NCBI RefSeq assembly: GCF_000422485.1 | Contig: NZ_KE383855.1 | Location: 1 to 64,000, forward strand | Direction: 5' to 3' | Origin: Paenibacillus pasadenensis DSM 19293 | Lineage (GTDB): Bacteria; Bacillota; Bacilli; Paenibacillales; Paenibacillaceae | Length of the DNA: 64,000 nucleotides | Shown here: positions 1 through 8,335 of the stretch, piece by piece | How positions within the stretch are numbered: position 1 is the stretch's first letter | How the letters are laid out: each line of letters opens with the position of its first letter | Program-made: the position numbers and the translations under genes | The notes under the pieces: generated by a model | Databases searched by the model: none | Seen by the model: the letters and a program-made list of their open reading frames with translations, nothing else | Told to the model about the DNA's origin: nothing

Positions 1-38
1 TGTTGTTTGGGTAATGTCACTACATTCATTCGGAGTCT

Positions 39-61
39 TGACAAGAGTTAATCTCTTGTCA
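39..61. repeat. perfect 9-bp inverted repeat
   Basis: TGACAAGAG and CTCTTGTCA face each other across a 5-nt TTAAT loop. No T-tract follows on either strand, so an operator is more likely than a terminator. The left arm includes a TTGACA that could be a -35 box. The rest of 1-219 shows G/C-rich hairpins (GGGGC-gtta-GCCCC near 134-148, GCCCCG/CGGGGC near 195-214) but no gene. Confidence 0.4.
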
Positions 62-219
62 TCTCAATCAGCAACAATTCTTACGAAAAGAGCCTTTCTT
101 TTTATTTTTACGGGGGCAATGGGGGCGTTAGCCCCGCAGGCCTTGTCCCTCATGGTTTCGTCGCGCCCCCGTGCCATTGTTTTTCGGGGGTGAAGCCCCG
201 GAATTTCGGGGCGGGAAAT

Positions 220-3126
220 TCAGAGCTCTCCCAACAGTTCAAGTTCATCTGGTTCGGCGTTCCCCGCTCGAAGCTCTGCGCGAGTGTTATTTCCAGTCTT
301 GTCCGTGGCCTTCTCGTGCAGTGCATCCACCCTCACCCAGAGCAATCTTTGCCGCTGGCCTTTGATGACCTTTTTCGCAAGGGAGTGTCGCCGCTCTTTG
401 CCGTTCTCCTTCCCGTTTTCGGTCTTCGTTATGCCTGCGTTGGCCAGTTCCTTCCAAAGCGTAGCGGCTGAAACGGGGAATTGCTCCCCACGTTTGGACA
501 GGAATTGGCTGATCTCGTTGTAGATCGGGTCTGGCAGAAAGTAATAGTATTTGTCATCCTGCCAGCCCACCAAAGTACTGCTCTTCGGTACACTCTCGGG
601 AACCGGTTTCCGGAGGACGTGGTCGCAGTGAATGCTTCGGTTAGCCAGCAACTGAGAGACAATGGTTGTGAAGCGTGTCGATGGCTTAACCTCGGCAACC
701 TTCTCTCCCTGCTCGCTGGCCGCATTGAGAAACACATTCCAGGCCGTTTCGAGCAGTTGACTTTTCCGATCTACTGTTATCGCTCCTACGCTTTCGGCGT
801 ACCCGAGCCCGGAGCGTAGACCGATGTACAGCAAGGCCGACGCGTCTACCAGTCTTCCGTGAACGCCGAGCCTGCCAGCCTCGTTCCTTTTTTCAAGGAA
901 AAGCTCCTTAAGACTGCTGTCCAGAGGTGCGTTCATGGCTTTACCGAGCCATTGCAAGTAACCCGACATCGCTTCGCTCAGCCGAGGAGCTTCCCGCTGC
1001 GCTTCCGTTAGTTTGTCGAGGTCGACGTCCGCCTTTTGAAGTTCGGCAGGAAACAACCGGGCAGTACTGGATCCACCGCTTACCATATCTTCGGCAGTCG
1101 CTAAGGCTACTCCGCGTGGAATATAGTCCTTTCTGAGCGTCGTGTCCTGTTTCATCCGCCCTCGTGCAACTCGATCTCCATAACCTCTCAGAATTTTCTG
1201 TGCGACATTTTCCATGTCCTTCTTATCCTTCGGTGAGGCTGTCGGGTGGAAGTCGTCAATCAGAAGGAGTGAATCTTTCGTATCGTACGTCCGCTTCTCC
1301 ACTGCGTTGGCCGTGTCCTTGAAGCTCGCGGGTGGAGATCCGAGCAGATCCCCAAAATGGCTGAGAAATAGCAGCGCTAGAGATGTCTTGCGTGTGCCGG
1401 TATGGCCGCTGAGCCAAACCAAAAATTTCGGCTCAAGGTGCATCTGTCTGAGGAGCTCGCACATTGGTGCAAGGTAGACCAGGCTCCACAGTACCAACGT
1501 CACCCGGTGCGGAGCTAGTTCCAGCAATTTGAGGCTGGCTTGCATCGCTCCCTTGGAATCGATGCAAGATGCGGGCAGCACGTAATTTTGCAGACGGTCA
1601 TCCAGTTCTACCTTTATGTTCGAGAGGCCCAGCGCGCCTCCTGAGTGAAGGTACCTCCATACCCCGTCGATTTTTACCCAGCCAAGATGCGCAAAGACTC
1701 GCTCATTCTTTGCTTCGCTCGCAGTCGACTGAATGGCATGCCGAACAGTATCTTTAATCTGAGAGCCCGGTAGTATGTTCGGCTCCGGTCCCCACATGGA
1801 AGTCCATTTCATGTTATCGAATTCGTTCGCGAGAATGCGGATGACGGGTAGTTTCTTCTCAGATGTTATGATTGCGCCGTCGATTTCATACAGAGTGGTT
1901 TGTTCGGCTCCATCATCTTTGGTTATGGTTTTGGCGATTCGGGCCACGAAGTTGGCGAGCGGAATGTGGTCCAACCCACCATCTTTTTTGGCCCTTACTT
2001 GACAGAGATTTCCGTCGTTTATGCTGTACCTACCCTCCAGAAGTTTCGAGTAGGCATCCAGCCCCGTTTGTTTTGCGGAAACATTCCCCTTACCCCCGCT
2101 CAGAAGAAACGCGGCGGGGGAATTGGAGAGTTCCCCTGTTCGCCTATTTTTTCGGACAGAACCTTGGCAAGATGCAATTTGATCGGCGTCGCAGCCGAAG
2201 GTCGAACATCTGGTGGGGCCGTAGGCGGCGCTGTTACCCTCACTCTCCATTTGCCGAATTCGTCGCTCGCTGTGGCCGTCATGCTTTTTGCTCATCTTGG
2301 AAAAGGCGAGGGCGGTGTTCGGGAACCCGGCCCGGACGAGCATGGACGTTATCGCGTGCCAGCGATCCTCAGCGCAACCGCTGGCGGCTTGTTCGGCTAC
2401 AGCTTCCCGAAGCACGCGGCATCTGTTCGTGAGCTTCCGCAGGTCAGAGTCGGGCATTCCTTTGGAGCCTTCCGAGGAAGCACCGGCTTTTCTTTCTAAC
2501 TGCAATTTATCCAAAATCCCAGCTGAAAGCTCCGCCAAGGAAATGTCTCCGGGTCCCCTGCCAGAAACCCAAAGGTATTGGCCGCCATTTTGATGGCGCG
2601 AGGGAGGAATAACCGTCATTTGATTATCAGAGAGAAATGCCAATTCTTCATGAACGGCACCCTGTTTGGCATCCGTGTACTTTCGAAGGGGTCGCCCTTT
2701 CGGCACCCTGAAAAAGAACCGTTCTCCGCCTCCCGGCGTGGAGAACTGCCAAGTATCTGGAATAACGCCGTTGAAAAGCTCTTTCATTTTCTTACGCCCA
2801 TACTCGCCGTCAACGTCGAATGCGACCACCCCAAACTCACCACCGAGTGTCATTCCCAAGTTTCGGTTAGAGTGGAGTCTGAACCATTTATTGATGACTG
2901 CAGGGTCGTCTGATGCTTTCATACGCCAATCGGCAATGGTTGGCCCTTTTCCTGGCCTTGCGCAGCTAGATTGGTGTTGCTCGGACACACCGTGGTGGTC
3001 TGGAGGGCAGACGGGAAGATATCTGAGACCTAGTTTGGCTCTGGCCATTGCCTTCGCTACTTCCCCCGTAGTCATCTTGTTCAGAGTTTCTGCTGAAAGA
3101 TCCAAGTGATCTATGATTTCCGTCAT
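220..3126 (-). CDS. primase-polymerase / DUF927-type replicative helicase
   Basis: This 968-aa protein probably primes and unwinds DNA for an accessory replicon. The N-terminus resembles the bifunctional primase-polymerase (AEP) domain, with an acidic motif FDVDG at about residues 101-105 and STPGGGERFFF near 130. The C-terminal half resembles DUF927 helicases, with a P-loop GHTGTRKTS near 575-583 and a Walker B-like LLIDDFHP near 620. Its ATG overlaps the stop of the 132-aa gene by 4 bases, so the two are translationally coupled. The fusion layout is typical of plasmid, phage or ICE replication proteins. Family assignment comes from motifs only. Confidence 0.75.
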   Translation of the reverse strand: MTEIIDHLDLSAETLNKMTTGEVAKAMARAKLGLRYLPVCPPDHHGVSEQHQSSCARPGKGPTIADWRMKASDDPAVINKWFRLHSNRNLGMTLGGEFGVVAFDVDGEYGRKKMKELFNGVIPDTWQFSTPGGGERFFFRVPKGRPLRKYTDAKQGAVHEELAFLSDNQMTVIPPSRHQNGGQYLWVSGRGPGDISLAELSAGILDKLQLERKAGASSEGSKGMPDSDLRKLTNRCRVLREAVAEQAASGCAEDRWHAITSMLVRAGFPNTALAFSKMSKKHDGHSERRIRQMESEGNSAAYGPTRCSTFGCDADQIASCQGSVRKNRRTGELSNSPAAFLLSGGKGNVSAKQTGLDAYSKLLEGRYSINDGNLCQVRAKKDGGLDHIPLANFVARIAKTITKDDGAEQTTLYEIDGAIITSEKKLPVIRILANEFDNMKWTSMWGPEPNILPGSQIKDTVRHAIQSTASEAKNERVFAHLGWVKIDGVWRYLHSGGALGLSNIKVELDDRLQNYVLPASCIDSKGAMQASLKLLELAPHRVTLVLWSLVYLAPMCELLRQMHLEPKFLVWLSGHTGTRKTSLALLFLSHFGDLLGSPPASFKDTANAVEKRTYDTKDSLLLIDDFHPTASPKDKKDMENVAQKILRGYGDRVARGRMKQDTTLRKDYIPRGVALATAEDMVSGGSSTARLFPAELQKADVDLDKLTEAQREAPRLSEAMSGYLQWLGKAMNAPLDSSLKELFLEKRNEAGRLGVHGRLVDASALLYIGLRSGLGYAESVGAITVDRKSQLLETAWNVFLNAASEQGEKVAEVKPSTRFTTIVSQLLANRSIHCDHVLRKPVPESVPKSSTLVGWQDDKYYYFLPDPIYNEISQFLSKRGEQFPVSAATLWKELANAGITKTENGKENGKERRHSLAKKVIKGQRQRLLWVRVDALHEKATDKTGNNTRAELRAGNAEPDELELLGEL

Positions 3127-3521
3127 GATAGTTCACCAATCGCAGGAATATCTTCGAACTCTTCCTCGAAGAAGTCATCAACGGACTGATCCTGAAGTTT
3201 TACCGGTCTGATTCGCTTGATGTTGGTAAATCTATTTTCGTTCAGGACTTCAATCTCAATGCGTTTACCAATGAGATCTGGAAGCCCAAAGTTTGTAGCC
3301 CCACGGCCAAGAGCAGCATCAATCAGGGCGTCGAAGGGACCATATTTATAAGGATCGTAATTGAACTTTTTTTCAAGAACTTCTCCGGATTGAAATCTCA
3401 GTTTGACGATAAACTTCATTTCATCGTCTTCGCGTGCCTCCAGGATTGTAACCGTGTGGGCACCGTCTGCAATGGTACGCTGGTTAGCGTACTTCTGAGC
3501 GCGATATTCAAAGAAATTCAT
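3123..3521 (-). CDS. small replication-associated protein with acidic tail
   Basis: This 132-aa protein lies directly upstream of the primase-helicase and overlaps it by 4 bases (ATGA). It has a lysine-rich, beta-looking body and ends in a strongly acidic, phenylalanine-bearing tail (DDFFEEEFEDIP). Such tails occur in single-strand DNA binding proteins and phage replication accessory proteins, so an SSB-like role is possible. I do not recognise the family with certainty. No signal peptide or membrane segment is visible. Confidence 0.6.
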   Translation of the reverse strand: MNFFEYRAQKYANQRTIADGAHTVTILEAREDDEMKFIVKLRFQSGEVLEKKFNYDPYKYGPFDALIDAALGRGATNFGLPDLIGKRIEIEVLNENRFTNIKRIRPVKLQDQSVDDFFEEEFEDIPAIGELS

Positions 3522-3644
3522 TTATATCAACCCTTTCGAAGTTTGTTGAGATTCACCAGCCCGTTAACATCCGGGTAGTATTTAAGCCAAATTGCTCAAA
3601 TAAGAAGGAATGGCTCCCCCAGATACAGGGGGGCCATTCTGGAC

Positions 3645-4397
3645 TTAGGATATACGACCACGTTTATGTCTCGTGATCGCAAGTGGTTGGTAATCCTCGG
3701 AGGTGTCTCCTTCGGTTCCGGTATCGACGTAATCATCAGATTCGTCATCGTCATCGGGGTCCAGCTCGTCATCGGACCAACCGTCAGTGTCGAGAACCAG
3801 ATCATCATCAGACTCATCATCCTCATCAGACTCGTCATCGGAATCGTCAGCGTCGGGGTCCGGCTCGTCATCGGGCTCGCCATCAGTGTCGAGAACCAGA
3901 TCGTCATCTGACTCATCCTCGGCGTCGAATTCCGGCTCGACATCGTTATCAGGTCCCCGATCATCATCATTCGGGCTAGCCTGTTGCGTCATATCTATAT
4001 AGGCGGCGGGCCTACCGGAGTACTCCAAGTACGTCACACCCTGAAATGAAATGGAAGTCTTGTTGCTGAAATCCAAGCCAAACAAACTTGTAATCTCTTC
4101 AGCGAGTTGGCTAGAGTAAATTACCGCTTTCTTTCCACTTGCCCGTAACGTAAAGCGGCAATCGCCTTTCAGACCCAGATTTTCGCCAAGGAGAATCCCT
4201 TCGTCATCGAACGCGATCTGAATACTAACCGGATCGCCGAGCTTTTTCTTCACTTCCTCCGCGACTGCAACTCTCTTGCCGCAGCGCTTCGTATTGATGA
4301 TCGTGAGCATACTGGCAGGCAGCGCTTCTCTCGACTTATGGACGCTCGTCGAGGGCCTGAGCACCAATTTGGTAGGGTCCTGAAGTTTCTTTTTCAT
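3645..4397 (-). CDS. hypothetical protein with long Asp/Ser/Glu repeat tail
   Basis: A longer ATG exists at 4433, but AGGAGG at 4405-4410 sits 7 bases before the ATG at 4397, so the 250-aa form is chosen. The first about 135 residues look globular. The rest is almost entirely Asp, Ser and Glu, with the unit DESDDDLVLDTDG present twice, then a short basic end (RHKRGR). The gene lies upstream of the 132-aa protein and primase-helicase on the same strand, which suggests a replication or DNA-binding-protein role for the acidic tail, perhaps DNA mimicry. Family unknown. Confidence 0.6.
   Translation of the reverse strand: MKKKLQDPTKLVLRPSTSVHKSREALPASMLTIINTKRCGKRVAVAEEVKKKLGDPVSIQIAFDDEGILLGENLGLKGDCRFTLRASGKKAVIYSSQLAEEITSLFGLDFSNKTSISFQGVTYLEYSGRPAAYIDMTQQASPNDDDRGPDNDVEPEFDAEDESDDDLVLDTDGEPDDEPDPDADDSDDESDEDDESDDDLVLDTDGWSDDELDPDDDDESDDYVDTGTEGDTSEDYQPLAITRHKRGRIS
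3776..3918. repeat. internal repeat in acidic-tail gene
   Basis: Near-identical copies of a unit containing GTGTCGAGAACCAGATC occur about 100 bases apart (around 3785 and 3886), flanked by TCATC-type triplet runs. They encode the duplicated DESDDDLVLDTDG tract. The array is prone to length change by slippage or recombination. Confidence 0.6.
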
Positions 4398-4560
4398 TTG
4401 AATTCCTCCTGTTTTTTTGATTGGTGGAAACAAGCTGCCTTTCAGCAGTCAGTTTCCGTATGCGGTTGTCAAGGAACGTACGTTGTCGGCTCTATGTAGA
4501 AGAATCTTAGTGCGGGAAATGAAGGCGTAATGCTGGGAGGCTCTGAAAAAACGCAAAAAA

Positions 4561-4628
4561 GCGCCAGCAAAACACCTGTTGATCTAGCATGTCATAGACA
4601 CACTAGTACAGGTATTTTAAACTGGCGC
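4561..4628. repeat. long interrupted inverted repeat in gene-free region
   Basis: GCGCCAG (4561-4567) pairs with CTGGCGC (4622-4628), and CCTGT with ACAGG further in, giving a two-part stem. The loop contains CTAG twice. No T-tract follows. It lies in the 663-base stretch 4398-5060, which holds no gene I can support. An origin, recombination or regulatory site is possible. Confidence 0.55.
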
Positions 4629-4642
4629 TCATCGTTGAGAGC

Positions 4643-4690
4643 TTTTATCGTCACTTTTTGAATATTGAGGCTCAATATTATTTTATCGTG
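4643..4690. repeat. palindrome flanked by 9-bp direct repeats
   Basis: AATATTGAG/CTCAATATT (4661-4679, one central base) is flanked by direct copies of TTTTATCGT at 4643-4651 and 4681-4689. A palindrome nested in direct repeats is typical of protein-binding or replication-control sites. It lies just after the inverted repeat at 4561-4628. Confidence 0.55.
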
Positions 4691-4910
4691 ACGGCCTAGA
4701 TTCCCTTTTGTCGTGGCTTTTCAAACACAATGTGTTTCTTCATCGCCCCGGCACAGTTGTATTCGGTTTTGTGATACGATTAGTAATCTAGCACACAAGA
4801 AATAGAGTTGTCAATAGTATTGTGGTATTTATTTTTTGAGAAATAGTAATATACCAAATATCCTGCTAATCAAAGATTACCTGTGTTCCTTCTATGTTCC
4901 TACGTGCCGC

Positions 4911-4929
4911 ACGCCGAGCGTCTCGGCGT
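4911..4929. repeat. GC-rich hairpin
   Basis: ACGCCGAG and CTCGGCGT are separated by CGT, a perfect 8-bp stem. There is no clear T-tract on either side. It could be a weak terminator or part of the cluster of inverted repeats in this gene-free region. Confidence 0.4.
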
Positions 4930-5012
4930 CATTCTAATTATAATATACATTTATTTCTGCGATTGAATGCGGGAAATCCGAAGTTCACTAACACAAGCAA
5001 TGAGGTTGTTTT

Positions 5013-5050
5013 GAAAAAAAAGAAAGCCCACCGTAAGATTCAGGTAGGCG
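5013..5050 (-). terminator. terminator of the secreted 446-aa gene
   Basis: On the minus strand GCCTACC and GGTGGGC form a stem (one G-U pair) followed by TTTCTTTTTTTT. It lies directly downstream of the stop at 5061. Confidence 0.8.
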
Positions 5051-5060
5051 TGTGCCAGGC

Positions 5061-6401
5061 TTAGTAGTCGGCCAAGCCGAGGTAGTGCAGGGAGAACAGG
5101 CTTTCGAAGCCACACGCGGAATACATGCCTTCAAATCCGAACAAGAGCCGTGAGGTGTTCTTGTTGGCTACGGTCAGGGCCGCGTAGGCGGCGTCGGCTT
5201 CGAAAAAGCTCTGCAGGCGGGTCTTTCCGCCGCCGATCGCCTCGTAGTACTTGTAAACAAAGAAGAACGGATTATCCCACTCTAGATGCTCTTTGTCCAC
5301 TGCGACGTAGTCGCTCCAGTCATCCCCCGTCTCACCCTCCGGCGTGGGAATGTTTAGCCACAAGTAATTATTAGCTCCTCTATTGAACGTCGGGATGGTA
5401 TGGGCGATGGGGTTGATCATTTTCCCCATCGCTAGGCCGTCATGGACCACGCTGTCCGCACCCAGCCCCGTGGCGGCGTCGAAGCCCCAGAGGAAGGCCG
5501 TGTAATAGTTCGCGTTCAGACCGACGACGCTCTTGCGGTCAAAGAAGAGAACTTTGTTCTGTTCTGCCCCGTTCTTGTCACCCCGGCCGCCCACCACGAG
5601 GTCCATCACTCCGGCTTTGTTCTCCTTCGTCAGGCTCGCGGCGAGGTCCTTGTAGTAGATGCGCTGCTCGGTACCTTTGAATAAACTGAATTCCTTATCC
5701 TCTTTCAGGCGCTTCATGAAGAGAGCGATGTCATCCTGATAGATGTCATCCTGGATCTGGTAAGGGGCCGAAGCGGCGACGGTAGGAACGGATTTCCCCC
5801 CGATCTGCTTGCGGTAGGCATCGTAGTTGCCGATGTACTTGGCGATCTCTCCTTTCGTCAGCGGCAGGCGGGAGACGGGCCATTCCGGGATGACATTGAT
5901 CGGAAGGTTCTGCTGCACAATGCCGTAGACGGAGACGTCCTTCAGGTACTTGCTGTCGTTCTTAAAGTTGGAGTACAGGTAATCGGATAAGTATTTGTGC
6001 TCTTTGTCTTCCTCGACCCCGTCCCATCCGGGTTTGGCCGGGAAAAACTTCATCTTGTGGACGTAGGTGAAGGAGGGCACGTCGCTGGCCAAGCCGAAAA
6101 TCTGGATTCCGGCGATCTTGCCACCGCGCTTCTTCTGGTCGGCTTTCAGGGCGTCGTAGAGCTTGGGCGCTTCCTTGTATGGATTCGCATCGAACAGAAC
6201 GTTATTGGTGTTCTTAAACTTAGCAACGTATTGCTTGACAGCCGCGAGATCCTTAGCGTCGACTTTCGAGCTGTTGTAGACAAAGTAATAATTGTCTTTT
6301 TTCGGAGCAACCCCGCTGGCGGCACTAACAGTGCCGAAAGGTAAAACGGTAAGTGCAATTATAATGACGATGCTTCTAAACCAATTAATTCTGTTTATCA
6401 T
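5061..6401 (-). CDS. secreted protein of unknown function (possible C25/gingipain-like fold)
   Basis: The 446-aa product starts with a signal peptide (hydrophobic stretch, VSA-AS cleavage region near residue 28), so it is probably exported. The segment order IFGLASDVPSF ... PEWPVSRLPLTKGE ... YIGNYDAYRKQ is reminiscent of the 'GD..iP ... GRlPv' pattern of C25-type peptidases, but I cannot locate a convincing His-Cys catalytic pair, so the resemblance is weak. AGGAGGGC precedes the start. It is a single-gene unit with its own terminator. Placement in an accessory region suggests an element-borne exported factor. Confidence 0.6.
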   Translation of the reverse strand: MINRINWFRSIVIIIALTVLPFGTVSAASGVAPKKDNYYFVYNSSKVDAKDLAAVKQYVAKFKNTNNVLFDANPYKEAPKLYDALKADQKKRGGKIAGIQIFGLASDVPSFTYVHKMKFFPAKPGWDGVEEDKEHKYLSDYLYSNFKNDSKYLKDVSVYGIVQQNLPINVIPEWPVSRLPLTKGEIAKYIGNYDAYRKQIGGKSVPTVAASAPYQIQDDIYQDDIALFMKRLKEDKEFSLFKGTEQRIYYKDLAASLTKENKAGVMDLVVGGRGDKNGAEQNKVLFFDRKSVVGLNANYYTAFLWGFDAATGLGADSVVHDGLAMGKMINPIAHTIPTFNRGANNYLWLNIPTPEGETGDDWSDYVAVDKEHLEWDNPFFFVYKYYEAIGGGKTRLQSFFEADAAYAALTVANKNTSRLLFGFEGMYSACGFESLFSLHYLGLADY

Positions 6402-6543
6402 GTAAGCCCTCCTGGATCATTCTTTGGTTATGTTACATCAATAGTAAAATTTTAGGAAGAGGGGGAATTGAGAAAGAAGATGAAGCAATCCACTTAATCT
6501 TCCTCAATCGGACTTGTTGAACGAAGTTCGTCAAGCCAGACAT

Positions 6544-6825
6544 CTAGCTCGAATGCTCGTTGGATTTCGTTTCATCTGATTGAGACCCGCGTTTCCCGAG
6601 GGCGACGAGAATGAGGATGACCGCTACGGCAGCAATGAACCATCCGTAATGGTTAGCAATGAAAGTGAATCCCCAATTCACTACCGCAGCCGAAATCAGC
6701 AGGCAAATGATGAAAACGGTAGCCATTCCCTTTAGTCCGAAGTACGTAATGCGAAACATTTTGTTGAAGATTACGAAAAATACGATAGCGAATACAAACA
6801 GGAGTATCGTCTGAAACGTATCCAT
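6544..6825 (-). CDS. small integral membrane protein
   Basis: About 93 aa with three hydrophobic segments (roughly residues 6-22, 33-52 and 60-75) and a hydrophilic C-terminus. Upstream GTG/ATG codons at 6834 and 6831 overlap the ribosome site. AAAGGTGAT with good spacing favours the ATG at 6825. No family recognised. Bases 6402-6543 contain only an imperfect hairpin (CTTG..GAAC/GTTC..CAAG). Confidence 0.55.
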   Translation of the reverse strand: MDTFQTILLFVFAIVFFVIFNKMFRITYFGLKGMATVFIICLLISAAVVNWGFTFIANHYGWFIAAVAVILILVALGKRGSQSDETKSNEHSS

Positions 6826-6864
6826 ACTCATCACCTTTCATTAGCGGGAGTTAGTTGGTAATAA

Positions 6865-7374
6865 TCACGATTGAATTTTGAGAAAGTGCAGGCCTGTCTC
6901 AAGTGCCGCGTCCGGTTCAAGGACACGAAGTTGATAATTAAACTCCATCTCCAACGGGGTGAGTTGCTCTCTGGCAAAGTTCAGCCTGAGGGCTGCGAGC
7001 AAAAGGTAGCCTGCGGCCTCCTGTTCGGTGAGAGTTTCCGTGTCCAGGGCTCTGTTACTTGCGATCATCTTCAGGACGTCTGTACCGACGGGTTTGCTTA
7101 TCCGTGTCTTGGTCTTATTCCAGTTCAGTATTTCCTTGACTCCCAAGCCTTGCTTTCGAGCGAGATTCGAGCTGTTCAAGTAGGCGTCTTCGGCATCCTC
7201 TCTTTGCACTTCATCTAGGAGAAACAGAGCCTGAACGGCCAAGTTCTCGCCATGATGGCTGACCATTCCGAGTTCACGGCATGTGGCTAGCGTATACCCG
7301 AGAAATTCATGAATCGAGATCAGATCTTCACAAAGTGGATATTGTTTGATTAGTTCAAAACGAGTGGAAACCAT
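6865..7374 (-). CDS. hypothetical protein
   Basis: This 169-aa soluble protein is rich in predicted helix. It has no motif I recognise. It is transcribed divergently from the XRE regulator at 7557, and the shared 180-base gap holds TTATAAG-type palindromes, so it is probably controlled by that repressor. Confidence 0.55.
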   Translation of the reverse strand: MVSTRFELIKQYPLCEDLISIHEFLGYTLATCRELGMVSHHGENLAVQALFLLDEVQREDAEDAYLNSSNLARKQGLGVKEILNWNKTKTRISKPVGTDVLKMIASNRALDTETLTEQEAAGYLLLAALRLNFAREQLTPLEMEFNYQLRVLEPDAALETGLHFLKIQS

Positions 7375-7453
7375 TTCCTACCTTCCTTTCTGTCGAGCCC
7401 ATCGAATTTTGTCATTTTCCTGGTATTCAGGCACTATTCGTTCGGCAATTCCT

Positions 7454-7500
7454 ATTATAAGAACTTATAAGTATTATCGGCAATATTTTCTTATAGTTCA
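7454..7500. promoter_or_regulatory. TTATAAG-type operator region
   Basis: ACTTATAAGT (7463-7472) is a perfect palindrome, with a second TTATAAG half just left of it and CTTATAGTTC at 7490-7499. It lies between the divergent 169-aa gene and the XRE gene, where a Cro/CI-like repressor would be expected to bind. Confidence 0.45.
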
Positions 7501-7556
7501 GTACTCTGTCTTCGTCCGTGCCAATTACCTACGCTTGAAGGTAAGAGGTGGTGGAC

Positions 7557-7931
7557 ATGCCCGATTTTTTGGCGCTCGTCGGCGCGAGAATCAAGCAACT
7601 GAGAATGCAAAAGGGACTGTCGCAGGCCAAGCTCGCAGAGCTGGCCGAGCTACAGGATTCCTATATAGGCGGCGTGGAGAGGGGCAAACGGAACATCTCC
7701 CTGAACTCGCTGCAAAAAATCATGTCGGCCTTGGGGGCCGAGCCCTTGGAGGCGCTCAAGTTTGGTCGATTGGACGAAGCGGAGGGCTGGGATGGGGAAT
7801 TGGAAAAGCAGGACGTACTGGACATTCATTTGTCCTTGCTCCGCGACCGCAGCCTATCGGAAGTAAGGCTCGTCCAGCGAATGGTAAAGGACATGTTCGA
7901 AACGTACGACGGGGAAGAAGGGCGCAAGTGA
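7557..7931 (+). CDS. XRE-family transcriptional regulator
   Basis: An N-terminal Cro/CI helix-turn-helix is clear: LVGARIKQLRMQKGLSQAKL ... SYIGGVERGKRNISLNSL. The C-terminal half may mediate dimerisation. GTG codons at 7548 and 7551 are possible starts, but AAGAGGTGG before the ATG at 7557 has better spacing. It probably represses the divergent gene and itself through the TTATAAG palindromes, as element repressors do. A strong terminator follows at 7941. Confidence 0.85.
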   Translation: MPDFLALVGARIKQLRMQKGLSQAKLAELAELQDSYIGGVERGKRNISLNSLQKIMSALGAEPLEALKFGRLDEAEGWDGELEKQDVLDIHLSLLRDRSLSEVRLVQRMVKDMFETYDGEEGRK

Positions 7932-7940
7932 TAAATGGAG

Positions 7941-7980
7941 GCGAGCGGGCAGCGTAGGCTGCGGCGCTCGCTTTTCTATT
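7941..7980 (+). terminator. terminator of XRE gene
   Basis: GCGAGCG..GCAGC pairs with GCTGC..CGCTCGC, followed by TTTTCTATTT. Confidence 0.85.
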
Positions 7981-7985
7981 TGTCC

Positions 7986-8225
7986 TCATGATTCAATCTC
8001 TCGTAGATCAATCGAAGCCTGCACTTCAACAGCTTGCGATCTGCCCGAGAAAATTGGCGATGGGCCTCCATCCCGACAGATTAGGCTATTAGCAGAGCTA
8101 AGGCTAGCGGCGTGTTTCTCGATGTGCAGGATGATAGCGGTAAGCAGGCTCTGGGCTTTTTTGACATGTTCGAGCAGGCGATCGGCCTGCTCGGATAGTC
8201 TGGCGATCCCGCCGGTATTGGGCAT
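7986..8225 (-). CDS. small hypothetical protein
   Basis: An ATG at 8264 is available, but GGAGG at 8233-8237 sits ideally for the ATG at 8225, giving 79 aa. The N-terminal half (LSEQADRLLEHVKKAQSLLTAIILHIEKH) is amphipathic and could be a coiled coil. It shares the strand with the 352-aa gene upstream. Function unknown. Confidence 0.5.
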   Translation of the reverse strand: MPNTGGIARLSEQADRLLEHVKKAQSLLTAIILHIEKHAASLSSANSLICRDGGPSPIFSGRSQAVEVQASIDLREIES

Positions 8226-8335
8226 GGTGGGGCCTCCTAATCGGTAGAAATTGACGTTGCACAAGAATGTTTGTCATTTTAAAAAGTGTCGGTACCATCA
8301 TTGGCGACGTCGGCGAAAATGATGCAACTCTGGAG

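Noticed and set aside
4398-5060. tRNA or rRNA gene in the gene-free stretch
   Set aside because: No cloverleaf, anticodon arm or CCA end could be traced; only isolated inverted repeats.
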